DNA of 64,000 nucleotides from Opitutia bacterium (GCA_947470855.1 CANIUQ010000004.1:1-64000); one strand, 5' to 3'; shown: positions 53,950-62,892, counted from the stretch's first letter. Notes: generated by a model from the letters alone, not told the origin. Translations and numbers: made by a program.

Positions 53950-54954
53950 TTATGCTTTGGACACCCTCGGAAAAGGATGAGGACTGACTAAAACTGGCAT
54001 CGGTCTCGATGGCAGAACTTCACCCTCCTTCATCGGATGACCGGCTAAAAATTCACGGATGGGTAACATTTTGCCGCCTGGTTTTTGCAAAGACTTAATC
54101 ACCAGTAAGCCCGATTGACAGGCTATCCGCAAACCTTTGTCATCCGCCGATAAAATGGTTCCTGGCGAAGCCTGTGCGGTCGCTACTTCAGCTTCAGCAC
54201 TACCGATTTTAAGCAAAGCATCGCGATAGGGAAAGGTTGAGCCTGGCCAGCCCTCCAAAGCGGCGATGCGCTGAGCGCATTCGCTAGCCGATGTATTGAA
54301 ATCAAGATTAGCATCCTCCCGCGTTAATCTTCGAGTATAAGTCACTCGACTTTCATCCTGTATAATAGATTGAGACTGACCTAGTAAAATGGAGGGTAGT
54401 TTTTCGTGTGCTAAGTCAACGGCCCTCTCTCCCAGTCGATGGCGAAGCGAAGCACGACCCTCCGTCGAGTTAATCGTCATCTCGGCATAACCATGGAGTG
54501 GTCCAGCGTCTAATCGACGCACAACTTGCTGCAAGGAGACCCCCGTAGTCTTTAAACCCAAAGCCAATGCACCTTCAACTGGAGTGGCACCACGCAAAGC
54601 GGGCAAGAGAGAGCCGTGAAAGTTAATGAAGCCCAAACGGGTCGATTGCAAAAAACCCTCTTGTAAAATTTGCCCGTAGGCCATCACCACGCCCAAATCG
54701 ACTTGGAGATTTTTTAAAGCCAAAGCATCATTTTCCGTCAGACGTTCAGGTTGTAACAAAACCAAACCGTTCTGCTTAGCCCAAGCCGCGATGGGATTGG
54801 ATCTTATTTCTTGCCCCCGTCCTGCAGGGCGGTCGGGTTGCGAGTATACCGCAACAATTTCAACCATAGGCATTTTGCCAATCGCTTCAAAAACGGACAA
54901 AGCGATTTCATCTGACCCCATTAAGACCAAACGATGTCGGCGAGGTTCAGCCAT
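53950..54954 (-). CDS. fmt: Methionyl-tRNA formyltransferase
   Basis: 334 residues from ATG at 54954, ten bases after der. Catalytic region: VVMAYGQILQEGFL, FINFHGSLLPALRGATP (Asn/His), LQQVVRRLDAGPL (Asp). The C-terminal OB-like domain has RIAALEGWPGSTF. It formylates initiator Met-tRNA using 10-formyl-THF. def, its common partner, is not adjacent. In the der-fmt-lptA-lptB-hprK run. Confidence 0.95.
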   Translation of the reverse strand: MAEPRRHRLVLMGSDEIALSVFEAIGKMPMVEIVAVYSQPDRPAGRGQEIRSNPIAAWAKQNGLVLLQPERLTENDALALKNLQVDLGVVMAYGQILQEGFLQSTRLGFINFHGSLLPALRGATPVEGALALGLKTTGVSLQQVVRRLDAGPLHGYAEMTINSTEGRASLRHRLGERAVDLAHEKLPSILLGQSQSIIQDESRVTYTRRLTREDANLDFNTSASECAQRIAALEGWPGSTFPYRDALLKIGSAEAEVATAQASPGTILSADDKGLRIACQSGLLVIKSLQKPGGKMLPIREFLAGHPMKEGEVLPSRPMPVLVSPHPFPRVSKA

Positions 54955-54964
54955 AGCCGGAAAA

Positions 54965-56578
54965 TTATTTACGTGCCTGGCGAGCCGCACGGCCCTTCAA
55001 GGAACGTGGTTTATCCCAACGAGAAAATGAGGTGCGGGAGGGTTTAGCGTTTTTCTTTCCTACCTTACTCTTACCGACTCGAGGTTGGCTTGAGGTATTT
55101 TTTGTCACCCGAGGTTTAACACCTTCCAAATGTGCATTGGTACCATCCGGACGAGTGCCTGGAGGTGCAAAATACTTTCTGCCCTCTTGTTTCGGCTTGC
55201 CGACGATATCAAGAAAAACGGGCACACCTGAAAGGTCAAAATTCTCGTGCACGCCTTTGACTAAGTAACGCTGATAAGCCTCTTCTAATCGCTCCTCTGA
55301 ATTACAGAAAAGTCGAAAACGAACAGGGCGCTGCGAGGTCTGAGTGACATAGTAACATTTAAAACGTCTACCCGAAACCATGCGTGGAGGGCGTTTAATC
55401 ATGAGATCTTGAATAACCCGATTAATCTTTCCCGTGGAAATCGTCGCCCCTGCCCGTTGATAAACGCCTTCCGCTGCATCGAGTAAGTCTTCCGTACGTA
55501 AACCCGTTTTAGCCGAAACAAAGCAAAGGGGAGGTTCAGGTAAGAAAAAGAGTTCACGGCGAACCGCGTTACGGAATTTCGATCGAAACTCCTCTTCATC
55601 TTCATAACCCGATAAGGCCTCTTGGCGAAAAGCATCTTTAGCCAAGTCCCATTTATTAATCACTAAAACAATACCGCAGCCGATGAGAGCGAGTTCACCC
55701 GCTAGTTGCTTATCCACACGCGTGACACCTTGCTGGGCATCGAGAACTAAAAAAACGACATCGGTGTCGGCCAAAATTTCCTCCGCACGAATCTGAGAAA
55801 AGAAATCGAGCGTATCGCGTTTATTCGCGGTGCGCCGTCCAGCCGTATCGACTAAAGCAAATTCAGTTTTGGATCCGTCGGATTTTTTTCGTATTAAACG
55901 CGAGCGAACTGGATCACGGGTTGTACCAGCGACTTCGCTGACAATTAAGCGAGAACCCCCCAGTAGACGATTACCGAGAGAACTCTTACCCACATTGGGC
56001 CGACCCGCCAAGGCCAGTCGAATCGGATGGGAGCCCGCTGGAGCTTCATTCTGTGGAGCTGGTCCAATCTTTTGGAGAATCAATTTTTTTAACTCTGAAA
56101 TACCACGGCCATGTTCGGCGGAGATTAATAACGGGTCGCCAAATCCCAAATCATAGAACTCACCGACTCGACCATCTCTGTCTTCGGTGTCGGCTTTATT
56201 AGCCACCACGACTACTTTTTTCCCGGCCTGTCGGAGTTTTGATGCCACATCTAAATCCAATGGAGTACACCCTTCGTGCGCATCGACGACCAGTAAAACG
56301 AGGCTAGCTGCGGCCAAAGCAAAATCCACCTGCTCTTCGACGGCTGTTGCCACGACTTGAGGAGTCAGCTCAGCTTTATATAAACCGATACCACCCGTAT
56401 CCATCAGAGTGTATCGACCCTCGGTAACCTCTGCGGTAATTAAGTCACGCGTGACTCCTGGTTGATCGTGTACAATCGAGATACGACGACCGACCAGTCG
56501 ATTAAAGAGACGACTCTTTCCTACATTCGGACGGCCCACAATGGCAACTGAGCGAGAGATTTCGGTGTTCCGTTCCAT
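54965..56578 (-). CDS. der: Ribosome-assembly GTPase Der (EngA)
   Basis: 537 residues from ATG at 56578; the frame extends a little upstream. Two G domains in tandem: GRPNVGKSRLFNRL with DTGG and NKAD, and GRPNVGKSSLGNRL with DTAGRR and NKWD. The KH-like domain includes YYVTQTSQRPVRFRLFCNS. A basic C-terminal extension of about 70 residues (KPRVTKNTSSQPRVGKSK, ending RAARQARK) exceeds the typical length and may bind rRNA. Required for 50S assembly. Confidence 0.95.
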   Translation of the reverse strand: MERNTEISRSVAIVGRPNVGKSRLFNRLVGRRISIVHDQPGVTRDLITAEVTEGRYTLMDTGGIGLYKAELTPQVVATAVEEQVDFALAAASLVLLVVDAHEGCTPLDLDVASKLRQAGKKVVVVANKADTEDRDGRVGEFYDLGFGDPLLISAEHGRGISELKKLILQKIGPAPQNEAPAGSHPIRLALAGRPNVGKSSLGNRLLGGSRLIVSEVAGTTRDPVRSRLIRKKSDGSKTEFALVDTAGRRTANKRDTLDFFSQIRAEEILADTDVVFLVLDAQQGVTRVDKQLAGELALIGCGIVLVINKWDLAKDAFRQEALSGYEDEEEFRSKFRNAVRRELFFLPEPPLCFVSAKTGLRTEDLLDAAEGVYQRAGATISTGKINRVIQDLMIKRPPRMVSGRRFKCYYVTQTSQRPVRFRLFCNSEERLEEAYQRYLVKGVHENFDLSGVPVFLDIVGKPKQEGRKYFAPPGTRPDGTNAHLEGVKPRVTKNTSSQPRVGKSKVGKKNAKPSRTSFSRWDKPRSLKGRAARQARK

Positions 56579-56623
56579 GAGTGTAGTGTGCTGGGCGAGA
56601 TGCCCCAAGAGCAAGCCAAGAGC

Positions 56624-57802
56624 CTAGGGGCGATGAGGCAAACGATCGAGGAAACGAGCAATACGCTCACAAGCTTCGTGAATCCGCTCGTAACTCGTCG
56701 AAAATGAAGCACGACAGAATCCTGCACCCGCTTCGCCAAAAGCGGTACCTGGAACCATCGCAACTTTTTGTGCCTCGAGTAATTTTGAGGCAAAAGTCAT
56801 CGAATCGAAACCTGCGCTCGTAATATTAGGAAAGGCATAAAACGCTCCGCGTGGTGAATGACATTTTAGCCCCAGTTCATTAAAACGACGGACGATAAAA
56901 TCACGACGCTCGCGGTATTTATCACGCATTTGCAACATGGAGTCGCGACCATTTCGCAAAGCTTCTACGGCGGCTTCTTGGCTGATAATCGAGGCACACA
57001 TAATGCCATACTGGTGCACCTTAAGCATACCATCAATGACGGCAGCTGGCCCACAAGCATAGCCAATACGAAAACCGGTCATGGCAAAGGCTTTGGAAAA
57101 ACCATGAAGAAAAACCGTACGTTCACGCATTCCAGGCAAAGAAGCGATGGACACATGGCTCCCTTCGAAAGTAAGTTCCGAATAAATTTCATCGGAGGCT
57201 ACGAGCAGATCTTTCTCGATAGCAAATTTCGCAATCTCCTCGAGTTTCTGGCGATCCGCTGTTCCGCCCGTTGGATTGGTGGGGAAGTTTAAAATCAAGA
57301 CCTTACAACCAGGCTGCCAAGCTGCACGCAAAGCAGCAGGATCAAGCGCAAACTGATCTTGGGAAGTGGTGCGAACTGGAACTGGAATAGCGTGGCACAG
57401 CTTCACGCTCGGTGCATAGGAAACATAGCAAGGCTCATGGTAGAGAACCTTATCTCCGGGGTTAAGCGTCGCGCGCAGTAAAGCATCAAGACCTTCAGAA
57501 ACGCCCACGGTGACTAAAATCTCATCTTCGGGATTATACTCAGGCCCGTAATTTTGGGCCACATAACGTGAAATCTCTTCGCGTAGTTGCAGAGTACCGC
57601 GATTATCGGTGTAGGAGGTACGACCTTTTTCCAAAGCTGCCATGGCTGCTTCGCGAATAGAGAACGGCGTGACAAAATCGGGTTCGCCAATACCCAGCGA
57701 CACCGCGTCCTTCATCTTGGAAACGATTGCAAAAAAGTCCCGAATTCCTGACTTAGGAAGCGACGCCACGTGGTGCGCCACGAATCGACCAGAATCATCC
57801 AT
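56624..57802 (-). CDS. PLP-dependent class I aminotransferase
   Basis: 392 residues, ATG start. SLGIGEPDFVTP, YTDNRGTLQLREEIS, NFPTNPTGG, SDEIYSELTF and the PLP-lysine motif FSKAFAMTGFRIGY are class I (AspC/PatA-type) features. The substrate could be aspartate, aromatic amino acids or N-acetyl-diaminopimelate pathway intermediates. Position between an Lrp/AsnC regulator (17 bases) and der, and co-directional with DAHP synthase, makes an aromatic or branched substrate plausible but unproven. Confidence 0.92.
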   Translation of the reverse strand: MDDSGRFVAHHVASLPKSGIRDFFAIVSKMKDAVSLGIGEPDFVTPFSIREAAMAALEKGRTSYTDNRGTLQLREEISRYVAQNYGPEYNPEDEILVTVGVSEGLDALLRATLNPGDKVLYHEPCYVSYAPSVKLCHAIPVPVRTTSQDQFALDPAALRAAWQPGCKVLILNFPTNPTGGTADRQKLEEIAKFAIEKDLLVASDEIYSELTFEGSHVSIASLPGMRERTVFLHGFSKAFAMTGFRIGYACGPAAVIDGMLKVHQYGIMCASIISQEAAVEALRNGRDSMLQMRDKYRERRDFIVRRFNELGLKCHSPRGAFYAFPNITSAGFDSMTFASKLLEAQKVAMVPGTAFGEAGAGFCRASFSTSYERIHEACERIARFLDRLPHRP

Positions 57803-57819
57803 AGTTTAAAGAGTGCGCT

Positions 57820-58302
57820 TTAGGGGCTGACGGATGGACGATCGCGACGAGAGGCTTCATCCGTAATGACGAAACCATCCTTCTTGTAGGCTCGAAGAAA
57901 GAAATGGGTAGAAGTGCCTTGGACTCCTTCGATACGAGCCAACCGTTCGTGAACGAAACCTGCGACCTTGTAGAGGTTATCAGCCGTGACAACAACGAGA
58001 AGATCATAGCCACCCGACATTAGATAGCAGCTCTCTACTTGTTCGAATTGGCTGATACGCTCAGCAATCACGTCAAAACCACCCGTACCTTCGGTGCGAA
58101 TTTTAATTTCAATCACCGCACGGACGCGACGCTCCGCTTCAAAACTCGGATTCAAAACGGCGCGCCAACCCAACAGAATTCCCTGCTGACGGAGTTCCGC
58201 CAACTGACTTTCCACGGCCGCTTGGCCCATATTTAAAATCTTTCCTATTTGGGCGGTATCGAGAGGCTCACCCTCGAGTAATAATTTCAGGACGGAGTTC
58301 AT
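57820..58302 (-). CDS. Lrp/AsnC-family transcriptional regulator
   Basis: 160 residues, ATG start. N-terminal helix-turn-helix (LDTAQIGKILNMGQAAVESQLAELRQQGIL) and the C-terminal RAM domain (AVIEIKIRTEG, VESCYLMSGGYDLLVVVTADN, VQGTSTHFFLRAYKKDGF) for amino-acid binding and octamer assembly. The usual N-terminal DxxDxxIL opening is replaced by SVLKLLLEG. Sandwiched between DAHP synthase and an aminotransferase, it may regulate this amino-acid cluster. Confidence 0.92.
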   Translation of the reverse strand: MNSVLKLLLEGEPLDTAQIGKILNMGQAAVESQLAELRQQGILLGWRAVLNPSFEAERRVRAVIEIKIRTEGTGGFDVIAERISQFEQVESCYLMSGGYDLLVVVTADNLYKVAGFVHERLARIEGVQGTSTHFFLRAYKKDGFVITDEASRRDRPSVSP

Positions 58303-58314
58303 GGGGAAGAGAAA

Positions 58315-59385
58315 TTAGGCTTTGACGAGAGCGCGGCGTTGGTGGACCGACTCTGCGAGTTGTTGGAGGATGGGAATAGTTTGCTCGAAGGAGATACAAG
58401 CATCGGTAATGCTACATCCATAGGTAGAAGCGTCGCGACCTTTCCAGTCTTGTCGACCCTCAACCAGATGGCTCTCAATCATAACCCCACCGATTATCTT
58501 AGACCCACGCGAAACCTGTTCGGCGATATCGGCGGCAACCAAAGACTGGCGACGATGATCCTTCGAACTATTACCGTGAGAACAGTCAATCATCAGACGT
58601 GTGGAAATGCCCGCTTTTTCTAAGCGTGCTTCCGCATCGGCTACGAAATCGGCACCGTAATTGGGACCCGTGCGCGACCCCCCGCGGAGAATGACGTGAG
58701 CATCGGGATTGCCTGAGGTTTGGAAAATCGCAACGGCACCATCCTTGGTCACCGAGGGGAACCAGTGCGAAGAGCGAGCCGACAAACAGGCATCGACTGC
58801 CACTTGGATTGATCCATCCGTGCCATTCTTGAAACCTACTGGCATCGAGAGTCCTGAAGCGAGTTCACGGTGAATTTGACTTTCGGTCGTACGAGCACCG
58901 ATAGCGCCATAAGCGACAAGGTCGGCGATATACTGTGGCGTAATGGGATCAAGGAATTCACTCGCGGAGGGAAGACCCAAATCAGCAATATCAGCCAGAA
59001 GACGGCGACCAATACGGAGCCCATCGTTAATTTTAAACGAACCATCAACTTCAGGATCATTAATTAGCCCCTTCCAGCCAACAGTCGTGCGTGGTTTTTC
59101 GAAATAGACACGCATGACGATGAGTAAATCGGCGGCATGTTTTTTTGCTTCTGGAAGGAGAAGTTTTGCGTAGTCGAGAGCCGCCTTAGGATCATGAACG
59201 GAGCATGGTCCAACCACCACTAAGAGACGATCATCCTTGCCCGCGAGAATGGCTGAAGCATCGCGTCTTGCGAGAGCGACTACCTCAGTGGCACGTTCGG
59301 TCGGGCGCAATTCCTGGAGCAGAAGAGCGGGGGGCAACAAGGGGAGCCGGCTGCGGATGCGTAAATCGTCCGTATGGTAGAACAT
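58315..59385 (-). CDS. aroF: 3-deoxy-7-phosphoheptulonate (DAHP) synthase, AroF/G/H type
   Basis: 356 residues, ATG start. Class I alpha DAHP synthase motifs: VGPCSVHDPKAALDYA, MRVYFEKPRTTVGWKGLINDP, GARTTESQIHRELASGLS, VGFKNGTDG, and DCSHGNSSKDH near the metal site. It condenses PEP with erythrose 4-phosphate, the first shikimate step. Whether it is Phe-, Tyr- or Trp-inhibited cannot be told. First gene of the operon reaching to hprK, divergent from the Fur-family gene. Confidence 0.96.
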   Translation of the reverse strand: MFYHTDDLRIRSRLPLLPPALLLQELRPTERATEVVALARRDASAILAGKDDRLLVVVGPCSVHDPKAALDYAKLLLPEAKKHAADLLIVMRVYFEKPRTTVGWKGLINDPEVDGSFKINDGLRIGRRLLADIADLGLPSASEFLDPITPQYIADLVAYGAIGARTTESQIHRELASGLSMPVGFKNGTDGSIQVAVDACLSARSSHWFPSVTKDGAVAIFQTSGNPDAHVILRGGSRTGPNYGADFVADAEARLEKAGISTRLMIDCSHGNSSKDHRRQSLVAADIAEQVSRGSKIIGGVMIESHLVEGRQDWKGRDASTYGCSITDACISFEQTIPILQQLAESVHQRRALVKA

Positions 59386-59502
59386 TAGAAAGGGCCTTTC
59401 TTAAGGAAAAGGGGTCAAATGAAGGGTGCAACGGGAGCTATGTCAATGACTCGTCCCGTATTGACGAGGAGTAATCCTTGTATCAAAACTGTCTCAAAAA
59501 GA

Positions 59503-59958
59503 ATGCCAAAGTCAACCGCCAACGATTCAAGCGACCAATCCAGTGCGTTTCGTGCTTTCATCGCCGACAAAGGCTTAAGGGGCACGCGACAAAGAATGGC
59601 CGTTTTTGAAGCAGCTCGAAGCTCTGCTGGACACTACACGGCTGAAGAGTTGCTAAAAAAATCTCGAGCTCTGGATCGCTCGGTCTCTCGTGCGACTGTT
59701 TATCGTGCCCTTCCCTTGCTTATCGAATGTAATGTTGTTCGCGAAGTCGATGTTGGTCGCGATCATAAATATTATTTAACGGAAACCGGTTCGACGCCAT
59801 TTCGGGCTCAATTAATTTGTGGCCACTGCGACACTATTCTTGAGGTTGATGCGCCTTTCATGGAGTGGTACGGCAAGGCCGTCGCGGCTAAACATGGTAT
59901 GAAACCTATTTCGCAAAAACTTCAAGTGACAGCTCTCTGTCTTAAATGCCAAAAATAA
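59503..59958 (+). CDS. Fur-family metal/redox regulator with altered sensing site
   Basis: 151 residues from ATG at 59503; an upstream ATG at 59419 would add 28 Ser/Thr/Arg-rich residues. Winged-helix part with GHYTAEELLKKSR and SRATVYRALPLLIE. The structural zinc pairs CGHC (LICGHCD) and CLKC are intact. The His-rich HHDH element that normally precedes LIC is missing: TGSTPFRAQLIC. It may sense iron, zinc or peroxide differently from canonical Fur, or be a Zur/PerR variant. 12 bases before nadA, so co-transcribed. Confidence 0.9.
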   Translation: MPKSTANDSSDQSSAFRAFIADKGLRGTRQRMAVFEAARSSAGHYTAEELLKKSRALDRSVSRATVYRALPLLIECNVVREVDVGRDHKYYLTETGSTPFRAQLICGHCDTILEVDAPFMEWYGKAVAAKHGMKPISQKLQVTALCLKCQK

Positions 59959-59970
59959 ATTTTCTTTTTT

Positions 59971-60951
59971 ATGAAAGCTTTTCCAGTTCCCGCCGTCTTC
60001 CCTCCTCTACCCGCAGGTGGAATTCCGCTAACCGATTTACAGCGCGAAGTTCTGGCTTTGAAAAAAGCGAAAGATGCCATCATTCTAGCACACAATTATC
60101 AATGCGAGGATATCCAAGCTGTCGCTGATTACGTCGGTGATTCTTTAGGATTAGCCTACAAAGCGGCCGAGACAAAAAATCAAACGATTGTTTTTTGCGG
60201 GGTGCATTTTATGGCGGAAACCGCCAAAATTGTTAATCCTACACGACGTGTCTTACTGCCTGATATGAATGCAGGGTGTTCTTTAGCCGACTCCTGCCCG
60301 GCGGAAAAACTTGCCCAAGTCAAAGCCACAAACCCTGAACTTTATGTCGTCGCTTATATCAATTGCAGTGCGGCCGTAAAGGCTTTGAGCGATGTCATCG
60401 TGACCAGTGGTAATGCTACGAAAATTGTCCAAAAGGTTCCGGCCAATCGTCCAATTCTTTTTATCCCCGATCAAAATTTAGGCAGTTGGGTTTCGTCTAA
60501 AACAGGTCGAGCCATGCAATTGTGGCCAGGCAACTGTTACGCTCACGTGCAATTCACTCCCGCAGCTTTGCTTCGTGCCAAAGCACAATACCCTAATGCT
60601 CCTATCGTCGCTCACCCCGAGTGCACGGAGGCAGTACGCGAGTTAGCCGATACGGTTTGCTCGACCGAAAAGATGGTCGAATGGAGTAAAGCACAGAAAG
60701 CAGAGACGCTTATTATCACGACAGAGTCAGGCATGATACATCGACTGCGTCGCGAGGTTCCCCACAAGACCTTCATTGCGGCGCCCACGGATCGTTGCTC
60801 CTGCAACGAATGTCGTTTCATGAAAATGAATACCTTGGAAAAGGTCCGTGATTGCTTGGTCCATGGTAAGCCAGAAATCGAACTCGAGGAGTCCATCCGT
60901 TCAGCCGCCGAAATTCCTTTGCGACGCATGCTGGAATGGAGCCGTATTTAA
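59971..60951 (+). CDS. nadA: Quinolinate synthase
   Basis: 326 residues, ATG start. HNYQCEDIQAVADYVGDSLGLA, GVHFMAETAKI, MNAGCSLADSC, YINCSAAVKA, VAHPECTEAV and RCSCNECRFMKMNTLEK include the Cys residues for the [4Fe-4S] cluster. NadA condenses iminoaspartate with DHAP to quinolinate for NAD. nadB and nadC are not nearby. Downstream of the Fur-family gene, so expression may follow metal status. Confidence 0.96.
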   Translation: MKAFPVPAVFPPLPAGGIPLTDLQREVLALKKAKDAIILAHNYQCEDIQAVADYVGDSLGLAYKAAETKNQTIVFCGVHFMAETAKIVNPTRRVLLPDMNAGCSLADSCPAEKLAQVKATNPELYVVAYINCSAAVKALSDVIVTSGNATKIVQKVPANRPILFIPDQNLGSWVSSKTGRAMQLWPGNCYAHVQFTPAALLRAKAQYPNAPIVAHPECTEAVRELADTVCSTEKMVEWSKAQKAETLIITTESGMIHRLRREVPHKTFIAAPTDRCSCNECRFMKMNTLEKVRDCLVHGKPEIELEESIRSAAEIPLRRMLEWSRI

Positions 60952-61153
60952 ATGATTTTTGTTAAATTTTTTACCTTAAAATGAACTTAAACTATACCAA
61001 TCAATTTCGTTAAGCGCTTGGCTAAATGATTTTTTCTCGTAAATAAACTTCAAGATTTCTTGCGAACTGTTTGACATTCCTAACTTTATTATAAAGTTGA
61101 AACCAGTGTCCGCTCTTAAACAGAGTTAGTTTTATAAAATAAATTTAAACAAA
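60952..61153. other. AT-rich intergenic region before the HTH gene
   Basis: About 200 bases markedly AT-rich compared with the neighbourhood. TTGACA occurs at 61071-61076, with TATAAA at 61090-61095 (13-base spacing, short for sigma-70). No hairpin terminator follows nadA. Confidence 0.4.
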
Positions 61154-61489
61154 ATGAAATTAGAATTAGATCCCTCCACTTTCCCAACTAAAGATGCTTT
61201 TATCCGTGCTTCGATTGCTCGCGCTCGTGATCTCGCTGTTCAGGCTTGGGACGAAGAATACTCCAACCGACAAGAATTTATTGCACGAGAAGTTTCCAGT
61301 CTTTCCAAAACCGAACTTGCCCGTCGTCTTATCAAATTAATGTCACGACCCAGTCGTGCTCGGGCGAAGATTAACGACTCGATGCGCACCAAGGCAAAAT
61401 CGATGCGCAACAAAGGGTTTAATGTTCGTGAAATTTCGGCAGAAATCGGAATCTCAATTCCTTCGGTTTACAACATTACCAAGGACTAA
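61154..61489 (+). CDS. Small protein with C-terminal recombinase-type helix-turn-helix
   Basis: 111 residues, ATG start. The N-terminal two thirds are helical and charged (DAFIRASIARARDLAVQAWDEEY, LSKTELARRLIKLMSRP). The last 30 residues (SMRNKGFNVREISAEIGISIPSVYNIT) match the HTH of Hin/resolvase-type or LuxR-like small DNA-binding proteins. No catalytic recombinase domain is present. It is a candidate regulator whose targets may include the inverted repeat just downstream at the aat start. AT-rich upstream DNA hints at lineage-specific acquisition. Confidence 0.72.
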   Translation: MKLELDPSTFPTKDAFIRASIARARDLAVQAWDEEYSNRQEFIAREVSSLSKTELARRLIKLMSRPSRARAKINDSMRTKAKSMRNKGFNVREISAEIGISIPSVYNITKD

Positions 61490-61509
61490 TCTTGCCGTAC
61501 CTTGCCCGA

Positions 61510-61530
61510 CATTGTTGAATCTCAACAATG
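61510..61530. promoter_or_regulatory. 9-bp inverted repeat containing the aat start codon
   Basis: CATTGTTGA and TCAACAATG, three bases apart, form a perfect dyad. The second arm ends in the ATG of aat (61528-61530), so in mRNA the start codon would be base-paired. It lies 20 bases after the stop of the HTH gene. Confidence 0.55.
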
Positions 61531-62229
61531 CACCATTGGCCTTACGCTGACCCTGCTTTAGCTCCAGGCAATGCCCCCGTTCATATCGGTGGAAGTTGGG
61601 ATATTTCGACCCTTTTAGGTGCTTACCAAAAAGGGATTTTTCCTTGGCCGATTCCAGGTCTGCCTATTCGTTGGTGGAGCCCCGATCCACGGTTTGTTCT
61701 GCCGCCAAGTGAGTTGCGCTGCACTCCCAGTTTACGCAAGGTAATGCGCAAAAAAGGCTGGAAAGTAACCATCGACCAAGATTTTGCGTCCGTTATTCGA
61801 CACTGTGCCAAGGTTCCACGTGCAGGCCAAGCGAGCACTTGGATTACACCCGAAGTAATCCAAGCTTACACCGAGTTACATCGTCTCGGTTTTGCGCATA
61901 GCGTAGAAACCTATTGGGAAGGTGAACTAGTGGGAGGTCTCTATGGAATTACCATGGGCCAAATCTTTCATGGGGAATCCATGTTCCACTTAAAAACAGA
62001 CGCTTCCAAGGTTGCCTTCGTCGCCTTAGTAGAGCGTTTACATGCCTGTGGCTACCGCTTGATTGACTGCCAAATACCCACTCCACACTTGGCGAGTTTC
62101 GGGGCTTTTGCCGCGCCACGCTCTGATTTCTTGGCCTTCCTTGAGATTTATCGGAAAGTTAACCCCACGGGCAATCCCTGGGCTAATCCGCTTTGGCCCA
62201 AAGTTCAGGGTGAGCCTGCACAAAGGTAG
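61528..62229 (+). CDS. aat: Leucyl/phenylalanyl-tRNA--protein transferase
   Basis: 233 residues, ATG start within a hairpin. Family motifs: YQKGIFPWPIPGLPIRWWSPDPRFVLPP (33-60), STWITPEVIQAYTELHRLGFAHSVE, GGLYGITMGQIFHGESMFH, and LIDCQIPTPHLASFGA. It adds Leu or Phe to N-terminal Lys/Arg for the ClpS/ClpAP N-end rule. Its last 47 bases overlap the end of aroK on the other strand. Confidence 0.95.
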   Translation: MHHWPYADPALAPGNAPVHIGGSWDISTLLGAYQKGIFPWPIPGLPIRWWSPDPRFVLPPSELRCTPSLRKVMRKKGWKVTIDQDFASVIRHCAKVPRAGQASTWITPEVIQAYTELHRLGFAHSVETYWEGELVGGLYGITMGQIFHGESMFHLKTDASKVAFVALVERLHACGYRLIDCQIPTPHLASFGAFAAPRSDFLAFLEIYRKVNPTGNPWANPLWPKVQGEPAQR

Positions 62230-62779
62230 GAATCTCGCGTTCATACACTCTTTCCACAATCAGGCAAAGTTGCTGAAGGGATCTTCCGTCCGTATAAACG
62301 GCAATGCCCGCATTCAAATAAGCTTGTTCGCGCTGTTGCATTAAGTCGCGAATCTTTTTTTCGGTATCTTCCCCGACAAGAAGTGGCCGATGTGTTTTAT
62401 TAGCGGTACGACGAACAATTGTCTCCACCGAAGCAAAAAGTGTGATCACAATTCCTTTACGACGAACAAGCTCAGCCATTCCTGGCGGCATGACTAAACC
62501 GCCCCCGCAAGCCACAATCGCTCCTTTCGCTGGTATTTTCTCTTCCATTAATTTTCTCTCACATTGACGGAAGTAAGCCTCACCGTGTTTGGCAAAAATC
62601 TCTGCCACACTCATCCCTTCTGCTTTTTCAATCAAATCATCGGTATCCAAAAATGGACGTTGCCAACGATGAGCTAACTGACGACCCAGAGCAGACTTAC
62701 CCGTGCCCATCATTCCCGCAAGAATGAGGTTGGGTTGAAGTTGCGGTTTAAGGTCCTGCACCATGAGTTCATCACACAT
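62183..62779 (-). CDS. aroK: Shikimate kinase
   Basis: 198 residues from ATG at 62779; ATG at 62764 (MVQDLK) and TTG at 62806 are alternatives. P-loop GMMGTGKSALGRQL, shikimate site DTDDLIE and ACGGGLVM, and the LID arginine region RRTANKTHRPLL identify AroK. It phosphorylates shikimate on the way to chorismate, downstream of the DAHP synthase in this window. The C-terminal tail (VQAHPELWAKAD) overlaps the aat 3' end by 47 bases in convergent orientation. Confidence 0.93.
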   Translation of the reverse strand: MCDELMVQDLKPQLQPNLILAGMMGTGKSALGRQLAHRWQRPFLDTDDLIEKAEGMSVAEIFAKHGEAYFRQCERKLMEEKIPAKGAIVACGGGLVMPPGMAELVRRKGIVITLFASVETIVRRTANKTHRPLLVGEDTEKKIRDLMQQREQAYLNAGIAVYTDGRSLQQLCLIVERVYEREIPTFVQAHPELWAKAD

Positions 62780-62892
62780 CGGCCACCGGTTTTCCGCAAG
62801 CGACAATCTCTAATTAAACCAGCGAAAATTAACCTAAAGGCAGACTGGACCGCTTGCTTTCAAGGACTTCCCTCGTTACTTCAAAAATATCC

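Noticed and set aside
60952-61489. Integrated element or transposon around the HTH gene
   Set aside because: There are no inverted terminal repeats, target duplication, integrase or disrupted gene. AT-richness alone is not enough.
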